Shown in pieces: positions 25,703-35,773 of a stretch of 47,351 bases of DNA. Source of the stretch: Deltaproteobacteria bacterium (GTDB lineage: Bacteria; Myxococcota; XYA12-FULL-58-9); the NCBI GenBank assembly GCA_016218825.1, contig JACRCV010000018.1:1-47351 (forward strand), written 5' to 3'. Within the stretch, counting starts at the first letter, position 1; each line of letters starts with the position of its first letter. The notes beneath the pieces are model-generated. The model was given only the letters and a program-made list of their open reading frames with translations, was not told the DNA's origin and did not search any database. The translations under genes and the position numbers were made by a program.

Positions 25703-26590
25703 GTGATCATCTCGGCGAGCCGGCGCACCGACCTCCCGGGCCTCTACGCCCCGTGGCTGCGGGCGGTCTTCGCCAAAGGCCGCTGCACGGTGCGAAACCC
25801 GTTCAACGCCAAACAAGTGCAGGAGATCTCGCTGCACGACGACGACGTCGACGCCGTGGTGTTCTGGACCCGGCACGCCCGGCCGGTGTTGGACTGGGTG
25901 CCCGTGCTGTTGCGCCGGGGCTATCGCTTCTATTTTCAATATACCATCACCGGCTACCCCCGCGCGCTCGAGGCGCGCACCCCTCCTGTCGACGTGGCGA
26001 TCCGCACCTGCCGCGAGCTCGCGGCGCGCTTGCCGGCGGGCGCCGTCGTCTGGCGCTATGACCCGCTCCTGGTCGGCGACGCCCTCCCGGCCGCCTACCA
26101 CGCAGAGCGCTTTGCCCGCATCGCTTCAGGTCTGGAGGGTGCAGTGCGCCGCGTCGTCGTCAGCACCGTCGAGCCCTACCGCAAGACCGTGCGCCGGGTC
26201 GGCGCGCGCCTCGAGTGGGGCAAGGACCTCTACCAAGACGGCGCCCTCAACCCCGCCGTCGGCGAGCTCTTGTTGCGACTCGTGACGATCGCTCGCGCCC
26301 ACGGCATCGACCTCGAGGCCTGCGCGCCCGCGACCGAGCTCACGGCGTTGAGGATCCGCAAGACCAAGTGCATCGACGACGCGCTGTTGGCGGCGCTGTT
26401 TGGCGGCGCATGGCCGCACACCAAGGATCGCGGCCAGCGGGCGGCGTGCGCCTGCATCCCCAGCAAAGACATCGGCGCGGTCGACACCTGCACCTTCGGC
26501 TGCGCGTACTGCTATGCCACCCGCTCCGACCCGCTCGCGCACGCCCGGCGGCGGACTCACGATCCCAACAGCGACCGTCTGATCCCGTAA
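25703..26590 (+). CDS. DUF1848 family protein
   Basis: A 295-residue protein. It opens MIISASRRTDLPGLYAPWL, contains VRNPFNAKQV, DVDAVVFWTRHARP and YFQYTITGYP, and ends with the cysteine cluster CACIPSKDIGAVDTCTFGCAYCYA, which define DUF1848. The CxxxC-less CAYCYA cluster suggests an Fe-S or radical-SAM-like centre, but the chemistry is not established. The start is a GTG at 25703, giving the conserved N-terminus. It lies 65 nt from the divergent MBL gene. Confidence 0.9.
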   Translation: MIISASRRTDLPGLYAPWLRAVFAKGRCTVRNPFNAKQVQEISLHDDDVDAVVFWTRHARPVLDWVPVLLRRGYRFYFQYTITGYPRALEARTPPVDVAIRTCRELAARLPAGAVVWRYDPLLVGDALPAAYHAERFARIASGLEGAVRRVVVSTVEPYRKTVRRVGARLEWGKDLYQDGALNPAVGELLLRLVTIARAHGIDLEACAPATELTALRIRKTKCIDDALLAALFGGAWPHTKDRGQRAACACIPSKDIGAVDTCTFGCAYCYATRSDPLAHARRRTHDPNSDRLIP

Positions 26591-26655
26591 GCGCCGGCCC
26601 CGATTCGGTCGTTGCCCGCCCCTCTCGGGGGCCGGCCGAGCGCGGCGCCGAACTC

Positions 26656-26684
26656 TTGACAGCGCCGTCCCGTAGGCATTCGAT
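26656..26684 (+). promoter_or_regulatory. Sigma-70 promoter for the cNMP/PFK fusion gene
   Basis: A consensus TTGACA (26656-26661) is followed after 17 nt by TTCGAT (26679-26684). The predicted transcript starts about 38 nt before the ATG at 26730. The -10 is weak, so an activator may be needed. Confidence 0.5.
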
Positions 26685-26729
26685 TCCGGCCGCGGCCAGC
26701 GAATCACCCACGGCCGGCGAGGGGGCACC

Positions 26730-28223
26730 ATGGCAAGAGCGCTGACCTTCGATGCCAAGGATCCGCAGTTGTTCCAACTCCTGCGCCGGGTGCAGCCGCT
26801 CAAGAAGCTCACCGACAAGGAGATCTTCAAGCTCCAGAGCATCCTCAAGAAGGTCGAGTACGAGGCCGGCGAGACGCTGTTCTCCGAGGGTGACTTCGGC
26901 ACCTGCGCCTACGTGGTCGCCGACGGCGAGCTCAGCCTCGAGCGCTGGGGCCACACCATCAAGCGCTTCGGCGCCGGGGCGCTGTTCGGCGAGATCGCGC
27001 TCGTCGACGACCGGCCGCGGACCGGGACGGTGCGCGCCGCCAAGAAGACCGTGCTCTATTGCATGGAGGGCCGGGATCTCGAGGACGACGAGCGTCTGGC
27101 GCCGGGCATCGGCCGCAAGATCTACCAGGGGTTCTCGCGCCAGCTCGCCTCCTACATGCGGGAGGGCGCGGACCTGTTCTGCGAGATGGACGTGCTCATC
27201 ATCCAGGACGGCGGCTGCGCCCCGGGCTACAACCCGGTGACCGCGTTCGTCACCGAGTACCTCGAGAACATGGGCCGCCGGGTGTTCATCGCCGCCGAGG
27301 GCTTCAAGTCGGTGGTCGCGAACCGCACCGAGGACTACCGCTGCCTGATCCACGACCTCGAGCGCTTCTCGCACATGGATCACATCTCCGGCGTCGAGTC
27401 GTCACGGCCGCTGCGCGACCGCCGCGGCGCCGACTTCCGCTCCGAACGCTTCCCGGAGTTCAAGGAGGCCGCGAACCAGGAGCGCGCGGTGAAGGCGATC
27501 CTGGAGCGCAAGGTCAAGGTACTGGTGGGCATCGGCGGCAACGGGACCCTGGCCGGGATCAAGGCGCTCGCCGACCGCCTGCCGCCGGAGGTGTTGATCT
27601 ACTTCGTCCCGGTGACCATCGACAGCGACGTCTACGGCACCCACAGCATCGGCGAGTTCACCGGCGTCGAGGTCGGCGCCGAGAAGATCCGCTGCTACAT
27701 GGCCGATGCCCGCACTCACAAGCGCTGCTACATCATCGAGATGATGGGCGCCGACGGCGGCTACCACGCGCTGCACTCGTGTCTGGGGGCCGGCGCCGAT
27801 CTCGCGGTGCTCCCCAACTCCAACCTCGACCTCAAGAAGATCGCGGCCGCGCTCGCCCGCCGCACCGAGGCGGTGATCGTCGTCGCCGAGGGCTACAAGG
27901 CCAAGGAGCGCAAGGCCGCGGGCTACAAAGGCAACGCCGCCGAGTTCTTCCGCGACGAGCTCGTGGCCGCCGGCCCGCAGGCGCCGATGCGCCTGATCTG
28001 CGAGCCGTTCTCCCGCGACGTCCGCGGCGCCTCGCCGAACAACATGGACATCATGCTGTCGCTGCGGATGGCGCGCAAAATCGGCGAGATGGTGGAGAAC
28101 AAGGAGTCGCGGCGGATGCCGGCGGTGCTCGCCGAGCGCGAGTACAGCATTCCGCTCAGCGAGATCCGCACCGACAACTCGGTCGAGTCGAGCCTCGCGA
28201 CCCTGGGGTCCCGCCTCGTCTGA
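26730..28223 (+). CDS. Fusion of cNMP-binding domain and phosphofructokinase-like domain
   Basis: A 497-residue protein. Residues 20-130 are a cNMP-binding beta-roll with an intact phosphate-binding cassette: FGEIAL at 86-91 and RPRTGTV at 95-101 (E88 and R97 as expected for cAMP/cGMP binding). Residues 150-480 are PFK-like: DGGCAPG near 161-167, GGNGT at 269-273, TIDSD at 296-300 (catalytic Asp298 kept) and MMGADGG at 338-344 instead of MGRxxG. Gly at 272 resembles ATP enzymes; Val295 replaces the usual Gly/Lys and Asn271 the Mg-binding Asp. It may be a cNMP-regulated sugar-phosphate kinase or a pseudoenzyme sensor. GAGGGGG precedes the ATG. The gene lies 65 nt before nuoJ. Confidence 0.9.
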   Translation: MARALTFDAKDPQLFQLLRRVQPLKKLTDKEIFKLQSILKKVEYEAGETLFSEGDFGTCAYVVADGELSLERWGHTIKRFGAGALFGEIALVDDRPRTGTVRAAKKTVLYCMEGRDLEDDERLAPGIGRKIYQGFSRQLASYMREGADLFCEMDVLIIQDGGCAPGYNPVTAFVTEYLENMGRRVFIAAEGFKSVVANRTEDYRCLIHDLERFSHMDHISGVESSRPLRDRRGADFRSERFPEFKEAANQERAVKAILERKVKVLVGIGGNGTLAGIKALADRLPPEVLIYFVPVTIDSDVYGTHSIGEFTGVEVGAEKIRCYMADARTHKRCYIIEMMGADGGYHALHSCLGAGADLAVLPNSNLDLKKIAAALARRTEAVIVVAEGYKAKERKAAGYKGNAAEFFRDELVAAGPQAPMRLICEPFSRDVRGASPNNMDIMLSLRMARKIGEMVENKESRRMPAVLAEREYSIPLSEIRTDNSVESSLATLGSRLV

Positions 28224-28228
28224 GCGCC

Positions 28229-28257
28229 TTGACACCGCCTCGATGGCGAGGTGTAAG
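28229..28257 (+). promoter_or_regulatory. Sigma-70 promoter for nuoJKL
   Basis: TTGACA (28229-28234) and TGTAAG (28252-28257) are separated by 17 nt. The spacer holds a small dyad CCTCG-ATGG-CGAGG (28238-28251), a candidate operator. The nuoJ ATG is about 32 nt downstream of the -10. Confidence 0.55.
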
Positions 28258-28288
28258 CAACCCGCACGCGACACATCGAGGCAAATTG

Positions 28289-28849
28289 ATGCAAGACCTC
28301 CTGGCGCAAGTCCCCCCGTCGTTTCTGGTCTTCGTGCCGATCGCAGCGTTTACCGTCGCCGGTGCCGCCGGCGTCGCGTTCTCGCGCAACATCGTCTATT
28401 CGGCGTTCTCGCTGCTCGCCACCTTCGTCGGCATGGTCGGCCTGTTCGCGTGTCTGTCGGCCGACTTCCTCGCCGCGGTGCAGCTGATGGTCTACGTCGG
28501 CGGCATCCTGGTGCTGATCCTGTTCGCGGTGATGTTGACCAACAAGATCAGCGAGGTGAAAGGCTCGAACCCGTCGTCGCACCTGTGGTTGGGAGGCCTG
28601 GTCCTGATCGGCCTCGTCGGCCTGCTGTCGCTGACGGTCGTCAGCTTCCCGTGGGCCGACCACGGCGCCGCCGCCTACGCGCCGACGACCGAGCTCATCG
28701 GCAACGCCTTGCTCGGCCCGTACCTCTTGCCCTTCGAGGTCGCAGGTCTGCTGCTGCTCGCGGCGCTGCTCGCCGCGGTCGTCGTCGCCCGCAAGGAGGT
28801 CAAGGAGTCGGTGACCGCCGCCGCCGGTGAAGAGAGGATCACCCCATGA
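28289..28849 (+). CDS. nuoJ: NADH-quinone oxidoreductase subunit J
   Basis: A 186-residue membrane subunit of complex I with five hydrophobic helices. The conserved third-helix block AAVQLMVYVGGILVLILFAVMLTN is typical of NuoJ. GAGG lies 7 nt before the ATG at 28289. It overlaps nuoK by four bases (ATGA), so the two are translationally coupled. Confidence 0.95.
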   Translation: MQDLLAQVPPSFLVFVPIAAFTVAGAAGVAFSRNIVYSAFSLLATFVGMVGLFACLSADFLAAVQLMVYVGGILVLILFAVMLTNKISEVKGSNPSSHLWLGGLVLIGLVGLLSLTVVSFPWADHGAAAYAPTTELIGNALLGPYLLPFEVAGLLLLAALLAAVVVARKEVKESVTAAAGEERITP

Positions 28850-29160
28850 CCGTCGGCCTGGTCCATTTCCTGGTGATCGCGGTGCTGCTCTTCGGCCTCG
28901 GCTTCTACACCGTGCTGACCCGCAAGAGCGCCATCGGCATCCTGATGGGCGTCGAGGTCATCATCAACGCCGCCAACCTCAACTTCGTCGCCTTCTCGCG
29001 CTACGGCGCCCTCACCAATCCCTTGGCTGGTCAGGTCATTCCGGTCTTCGGCATCATGATCGCGGCCGCCGAGGCCGCGGTGGGTCTGGCGATCGTGCTC
29101 GCCATCTACCAGAACTGGAAGAGCATCGACACCAGCGCCACCACCTCGCTGCGCGAGTAA
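28846..29160 (+). CDS. nuoK: NADH-quinone oxidoreductase subunit K
   Basis: A 104-residue, three-helix complex I subunit of the Mrp/MnhC type. GILMGVEVIINAANLNFVAF carries the conserved membrane glutamate involved in proton transfer, and a second Glu lies in AAAEAAVGLAIVLAIY. It begins inside the nuoJ stop (ATGA) and is followed by nuoL after 28 nt. Confidence 0.96.
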   Translation: MTVGLVHFLVIAVLLFGLGFYTVLTRKSAIGILMGVEVIINAANLNFVAFSRYGALTNPLAGQVIPVFGIMIAAAEAAVGLAIVLAIYQNWKSIDTSATTSLRE

Positions 29161-29188
29161 CCCGAGCGAAGAACCAAAGGCTTTCGCG

Positions 29189-31564
<2,376 letters not shown>

Positions 31565-31572
31565 GGGTCGCG

Positions 31573-32277
31573 ATGCGAGAGGCCGTCCGCGTCGCGCCTT
31601 CCATCCTCGCCGCCGATCACGCGCGCCTGGGCGACGAGATCCGCGCCGTCGCCAAGGCCGGCGCCGATCTCATCCACGTCGACGTGATGGACGGCCACTT
31701 CGTCAAGAACCTCACCCTCGGACCGCCGGTGATCAAGTCGCTGCGCAAGACCACGAAGGTGCCGTTCGACGTCCATCTGATGATCGAGCGTCCCGAGGAG
31801 AGCGTCGCCGCTTACGTCGACGCCGGCGCCGACCGCCTGACGATCCAGGCCGAGGCCACGGCGCACCTGCACCGCGCCCTGGCGCAGATCCGCGAGCTCG
31901 GCGCCAAGCCCGGCGTCGCCATCAACCCCGCGACCCCGCTCTCGAGCATCGTCCACGTCCTGCACCTGGTGGATCTGGTGCTGGTGATGACCGTCAACCC
32001 GGGCTTCGGCGGTCAGACCTTCATCGCCGAGGTGATGCCCAAGCTGCGCGCCCTCAAGGCGCTGGCGGCAAGACGCCACCTCGGCTTCGACCTCGAGGTC
32101 GACGGCGGCATCGACTCCAAGACCGCGGCGGTCGCCGCCGCCCACGGCGCGAACGTCCTGGTCGCGGGCTCGGCGATCTTCTCGCAGAAGAGCTACGGCC
32201 CGATCGTCAAGGCGTTGCGCCAAAGAGCCGCGCAGGCCCGGTTGGTGCCGGCGCCGCTCACCGACGCCCTGGTCTGA
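31573..32277 (+). CDS. rpe: Ribulose-phosphate 3-epimerase
   Basis: A 234-residue TIM-barrel enzyme interconverting ribulose-5-phosphate and xylulose-5-phosphate. Motifs are VAPSILAADHARL, HVDVMDGHFVKNLTLGP, DVHLMIERPE, MTVNPGFGGQTFI and DLEVDGGID, containing the metal ligands and the catalytic Asp pair. The ATG at 31573 lies 8 nt after the nuoL stop, so it is probably read through from the nuo promoter. Confidence 0.97.
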   Translation: MREAVRVAPSILAADHARLGDEIRAVAKAGADLIHVDVMDGHFVKNLTLGPPVIKSLRKTTKVPFDVHLMIERPEESVAAYVDAGADRLTIQAEATAHLHRALAQIRELGAKPGVAINPATPLSSIVHVLHLVDLVLVMTVNPGFGGQTFIAEVMPKLRALKALAARRHLGFDLEVDGGIDSKTAAVAAAHGANVLVAGSAIFSQKSYGPIVKALRQRAAQARLVPAPLTDALV

Positions 32278-32290
32278 TTCGACACCGGCC

Positions 32291-32308
32291 GAGCGCCGCG
32301 AGCGCCGC
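32291..32308. repeat. Tandem 9-bp repeat between convergent genes
   Basis: GAGCGCCGC occurs twice in tandem in the 36 nt between the rpe stop and the YcaO stop. It may be a slippage product. No terminator with a T-run is visible. Confidence 0.5.
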
Positions 32309-32313
32309 GCGCC

Positions 32314-33894
32314 TCAGCGCGGCAGTCCGCCGAAAGGCCCGCGGGCGCCGATCAAGAGCGGCAACAAGGCCGTCAACCCGCCGCCCTGGAGCTCGCCGCC
32401 CATCAGCTGCAGCACCGGCCCCATCAGCTCCCGCAGTCCCTCGATCTGCCGCAACATCCCGAGGCCGTGTTTCTTGATGCCGTGCACCATGAACATGCTC
32501 TCGCGGTAGTCGGCGCCGAACGCCGGTTTCGGCAGCAGGTGGTCGGGGACCGACGGCAAGAGCGACGCGAGCAGCCGGTTGGCGCCGAGCGCCTTGAGCG
32601 CCGGATGCACGCGGATCATCTCGCCCCAGTAGTGCATCCCGAGCTCGTGGTCGCCGCTCTCCTTGGCGACCGCGGCGATCGGCGCCGCCGGATTCTGGAA
32701 CTCGGTGTTGAGGCCGGAGCGCATCTCCGGCACGAACACCCGCACCACCGGGATGGTGAGCGGCGGATAGCTCTTGTCGATCACGACGACGGTGTAGCCC
32801 TTGGCCTCGAGGGCGCCGACGATCAGCTCGATCTCCTCTTTGATGTCGGATCGCGCCACCGACGGCACGCGGCCGACCGGGATCACCCCGGTGGTGTCGC
32901 GCAGGACCTCGGGGTTGTAGAGCGCGTGGAAGCCGAGGTTGCCGATCGGCAGCAGGGCCTGCAGGCCTTTGAAGTCGGCGCCGAAGCGCTCCTGGACCTT
33001 GCACATCCACGAGAAGCCCTCGAAGTACTCGGAGAGCGCACGGATGATCGCCTTCTCCGGATCCGGGTGGCAACCGTGACCGACGCCCTCGTAGGTCAAG
33101 AGACCCTCGTCGGCCGGCCGCGTGCCGCGCACCACCATCGACGGCACCCCGAGGTCCGAGGTCATGTCGACCACCGACCAGCGGATGCCGTTGTTCTCTC
33201 CGGTCTGCAGCACCTCGCGAAGCAGCGGGTGTGTGAGGCTCGTCAGATCGATCGACGCCCCGAGCCGCTTCTCCATGTGCAACCGAAAGATCGTCTCGCG
33301 CTCGATCACCTCGCACAGGCCCTGGAGCACGGCCTCCTCGAACCGGTTGCCGGACGCCAGGCCGTTCGAGGAGTACAGCATGTTGTGCCAGTTGAGCGGG
33401 TAGTAGTACGGCGAGCCGTCCACGAGCCGCGTGCCCAAGACCCAGCGCAGCCGCGTCCGCAGCAGATCCCTTTCGTAGGGCTCACGCTCGGTGAGAAACG
33501 GGAAGTTGCTGAGGAAGTAGGAGGCCGGCACGGTCTCGACGCCGGTCGCGACGATCTCGGCGTGGGTCGCCAGACGATACCCGGGCGCGTGCTCGTAGTC
33601 GAAGTGGATCCAGGAGTAGCGCTCGGCGAGCTCCATGATGGCGCTCGCCTGCGCCTGCTCCGCGGTGAGCCCCTTGCCGCTGGCGTTCAACGTGCCGCCG
33701 GCGCTGGTGTAGGAGAAGGCGCCGTCGATCGGCCCGGCGCGGGCTTCGAGCTTGACGCCGCCCAGGTCCGTCATCTGGCCGAGCTTCGCGGCGGCGTTCG
33801 CCACCGTGGTCGCGGGATCGACCGCCTTGTCCTGGTCGTAGGCGTAGCCCTTACGGACGCTCTCGAGGTGCAACTGTGGCGCTACCACGGTCAT
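32314..33894 (-). CDS. YcaO-domain protein
   Basis: A 526-residue YcaO-fold enzyme; the family phosphorylates amide backbones with ATP to make azolines, thioamides or amidines. ATP-binding motifs are present: SAIMELAER at 84-92 (S-x3-E-x2-ER) and NGLASGN ... QGLCEVIERE ending near 200. The third block RALSEYFEGF lacks the usual final Q-x-R. The C-terminus GPFGGLPR has no PxPxP, as in non-azoline YcaOs. No TfuA, E1-like or dehydrogenase partner is adjacent. It is last in the operon, 29 nt after the M1 aminopeptidase stop, with GAGGAG before the ATG. The substrate could be a ribosomal peptide or a protein; unknown. Confidence 0.9.
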   Translation of the reverse strand: MTVVAPQLHLESVRKGYAYDQDKAVDPATTVANAAAKLGQMTDLGGVKLEARAGPIDGAFSYTSAGGTLNASGKGLTAEQAQASAIMELAERYSWIHFDYEHAPGYRLATHAEIVATGVETVPASYFLSNFPFLTEREPYERDLLRTRLRWVLGTRLVDGSPYYYPLNWHNMLYSSNGLASGNRFEEAVLQGLCEVIERETIFRLHMEKRLGASIDLTSLTHPLLREVLQTGENNGIRWSVVDMTSDLGVPSMVVRGTRPADEGLLTYEGVGHGCHPDPEKAIIRALSEYFEGFSWMCKVQERFGADFKGLQALLPIGNLGFHALYNPEVLRDTTGVIPVGRVPSVARSDIKEEIELIVGALEAKGYTVVVIDKSYPPLTIPVVRVFVPEMRSGLNTEFQNPAAPIAAVAKESGDHELGMHYWGEMIRVHPALKALGANRLLASLLPSVPDHLLPKPAFGADYRESMFMVHGIKKHGLGMLRQIEGLRELMGPVLQLMGGELQGGGLTALLPLLIGARGPFGGLPR

Positions 33895-33923
33895 GTCGGG
33901 CTCCTCGGAGCCGTGGCCGGCAA

Positions 33924-35696
33924 TCAACCGGAGAGCTGCTTCTCGAGGCCGCCACGGGCGATCGGGTGGTAACGATCCTTGTTGGCCGCGAAGATCTCCT
34001 TCGCGAGCGCCCGGGTCTGTTGCCCCTCCGCGAGGGCCTTGTAGATCGGCTTCAGGAACTTCATCCGGCCGACGTGACCCAAGAACGCGGCGAGCTTCGC
34101 GAACGCCGGGGTGTAGTTGGCGCGCGCCGCCATCACCAGCCACTTGCACAAGATCTCGGCGTTCCCGGAGTCGTTGAAGTGGAACGTCTGATCGAGCCAG
34201 CGACAATCGTCCTCGCCGACCTTCTTCGGCAGCGCCCCGAGGTAGACCAGCCACTCGTCCACCGACCATTGTTTCGCGGCTTTGGGATCCGGCCGGGCGC
34301 CGGTCGCCCAAGCGGCCGCGAGCGCCTGGAGCTCTTCGAGGCGCTTGGACGAAAACGCCGGGGCGTTCGCCGGGATCCCGGGCTCGTACACCCAATCGCG
34401 GGCCCCGATCTTCTGGGCGACGCCGGGCAGCGCCTCGTCCATGAAGGTCAGGAACTCCTCGGTGGTGATCGAGGTGAACGCGAAGCGGTCGGTGTAGGCG
34501 CGGACAAAGGCGTCGATCTTCTTCCGCCCGACCGTAGCCTCCAAGAGGGCGACGAACAGAAAGCCTTTCTCGTAAGGCACCTGGGAGTAGACGTCGTCCG
34601 GATCGATGCCGGCCAGGTCGGTCTTGAGCTTGGTGAACGGCGAGGTCATGCCGAAGCGCTCCAGATCGGCGTTCAAGCTGTCCCGGCCGATGGCCGCGGC
34701 GAGCGCCAGCGCCTCTTCGCCCTGCAGCGCCTCGTGGATACGACGCTCGGCCCAAACGGTGAAGCCTTCGTTGAGCCAGAAGTCGTTCATCGTCGCGTTG
34801 GTGACCAGGTTGCCGGTCCACGAGTGGGCGAGCTCGTGCGCCAGCACGTTCACCAGCGACTTGTCGCCGGCGATCAAGGTCGGGGTCAGGAAGGTCAGGC
34901 GCGGGTTCTCCATGCCGCCGTAAGGGAACGCCGGCGGCATCACCAAGAAGTCGTAGCGCTCCCAGCGATAGGGTCCGAAGAGCTTCTCCGCCGCGAGCAA
35001 CATCTCGTTGACGCCGGCGAACTCGCGGGCCGCGGCGCCCAGGGTCTCGGGCTCGGCGTAGACCCTCGAGCGCGGGCCGAGATCCTGGCTCGCGATGTTG
35101 CCGACCGCGAGCGCCAACAGGTACCCGGGGATCGGCTGCGGCATGTCGAAGCGGTAGGCCACGGTCTGGTCGCTGCCGCCCGCCTCCTTCTTGCCGGGCG
35201 CCGCCGACATCACCGCGACCAGACCCGCCGGGACGGTCAGGCGCGCCTGGTAGGCGAAGCGCACCATCGGGCTGTCCTGGAGCGGCAACAGCGACCGGGC
35301 GTGGTGCGGCTGACACTGGCTGAACAGGTACGGCGCCTTGCCGCCGGCGGTGTGTTGCGGCTCGAGCCACTGCAACGCCGAGGCCGAGGGCGAGGTGGCG
35401 TAGTGGACCGTGACCTTGGTCGTCGGCGCCGCGAGCTGCAACCGCAGGCGGGTGCCCAGCACCGGGTCCGGCGTGCCGCTCTCGAACGCGACCGCAGCGC
35501 CGCGGTCGTCTTTGACGCCGTCGATCGTCAGCGCGCGACTGTCCAAGTCGAGCGGGCCGCCGACCTTGGCGGCGAAGGTCAAGGTGGCGCTGCCCTTGAG
35601 CTGCCTGTTCTCGAAGTCAACCGCGAGGTCGAGCTCGACCTTGGCCACCCGGCCCTGGCTGGTGTCGGTGTACGAATGTGGATCTTTGGTCGCCAC
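33924..35696 (-). CDS. M1 aminopeptidase, leukotriene-A4-hydrolase type
   Basis: A 590-residue zinc aminopeptidase. GGMEN is at 260-264. The zinc site is HELAH (287-291) with E310 in NEGFT. Y375 in VPYEKG is the catalytic tyrosine. QCQPHHARSLLP (about 127-138) and the helical C-terminal domain ending YHPIARGGLEKQL mark the LTA4-hydrolase subgroup. No signal peptide is present, so it is likely cytoplasmic. The start is a GTG at 35696 with GGAGG 5 nt upstream; no ATG precedes it, and 77 nt separate it from the GHKL-like gene. It lies directly before the YcaO gene. Confidence 0.93.
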   Translation of the reverse strand: MATKDPHSYTDTSQGRVAKVELDLAVDFENRQLKGSATLTFAAKVGGPLDLDSRALTIDGVKDDRGAAVAFESGTPDPVLGTRLRLQLAAPTTKVTVHYATSPSASALQWLEPQHTAGGKAPYLFSQCQPHHARSLLPLQDSPMVRFAYQARLTVPAGLVAVMSAAPGKKEAGGSDQTVAYRFDMPQPIPGYLLALAVGNIASQDLGPRSRVYAEPETLGAAAREFAGVNEMLLAAEKLFGPYRWERYDFLVMPPAFPYGGMENPRLTFLTPTLIAGDKSLVNVLAHELAHSWTGNLVTNATMNDFWLNEGFTVWAERRIHEALQGEEALALAAAIGRDSLNADLERFGMTSPFTKLKTDLAGIDPDDVYSQVPYEKGFLFVALLEATVGRKKIDAFVRAYTDRFAFTSITTEEFLTFMDEALPGVAQKIGARDWVYEPGIPANAPAFSSKRLEELQALAAAWATGARPDPKAAKQWSVDEWLVYLGALPKKVGEDDCRWLDQTFHFNDSGNAEILCKWLVMAARANYTPAFAKLAAFLGHVGRMKFLKPIYKALAEGQQTRALAKEIFAANKDRYHPIARGGLEKQLSG

Positions 35697-35773
35697 TGCT
35701 GCCTCCAGCGTCGCCGGCTCCCGCCCGCCGGCAACCCTATCGAGTTTGGCGCCGGTTGCAAGCCTGAACTGCG

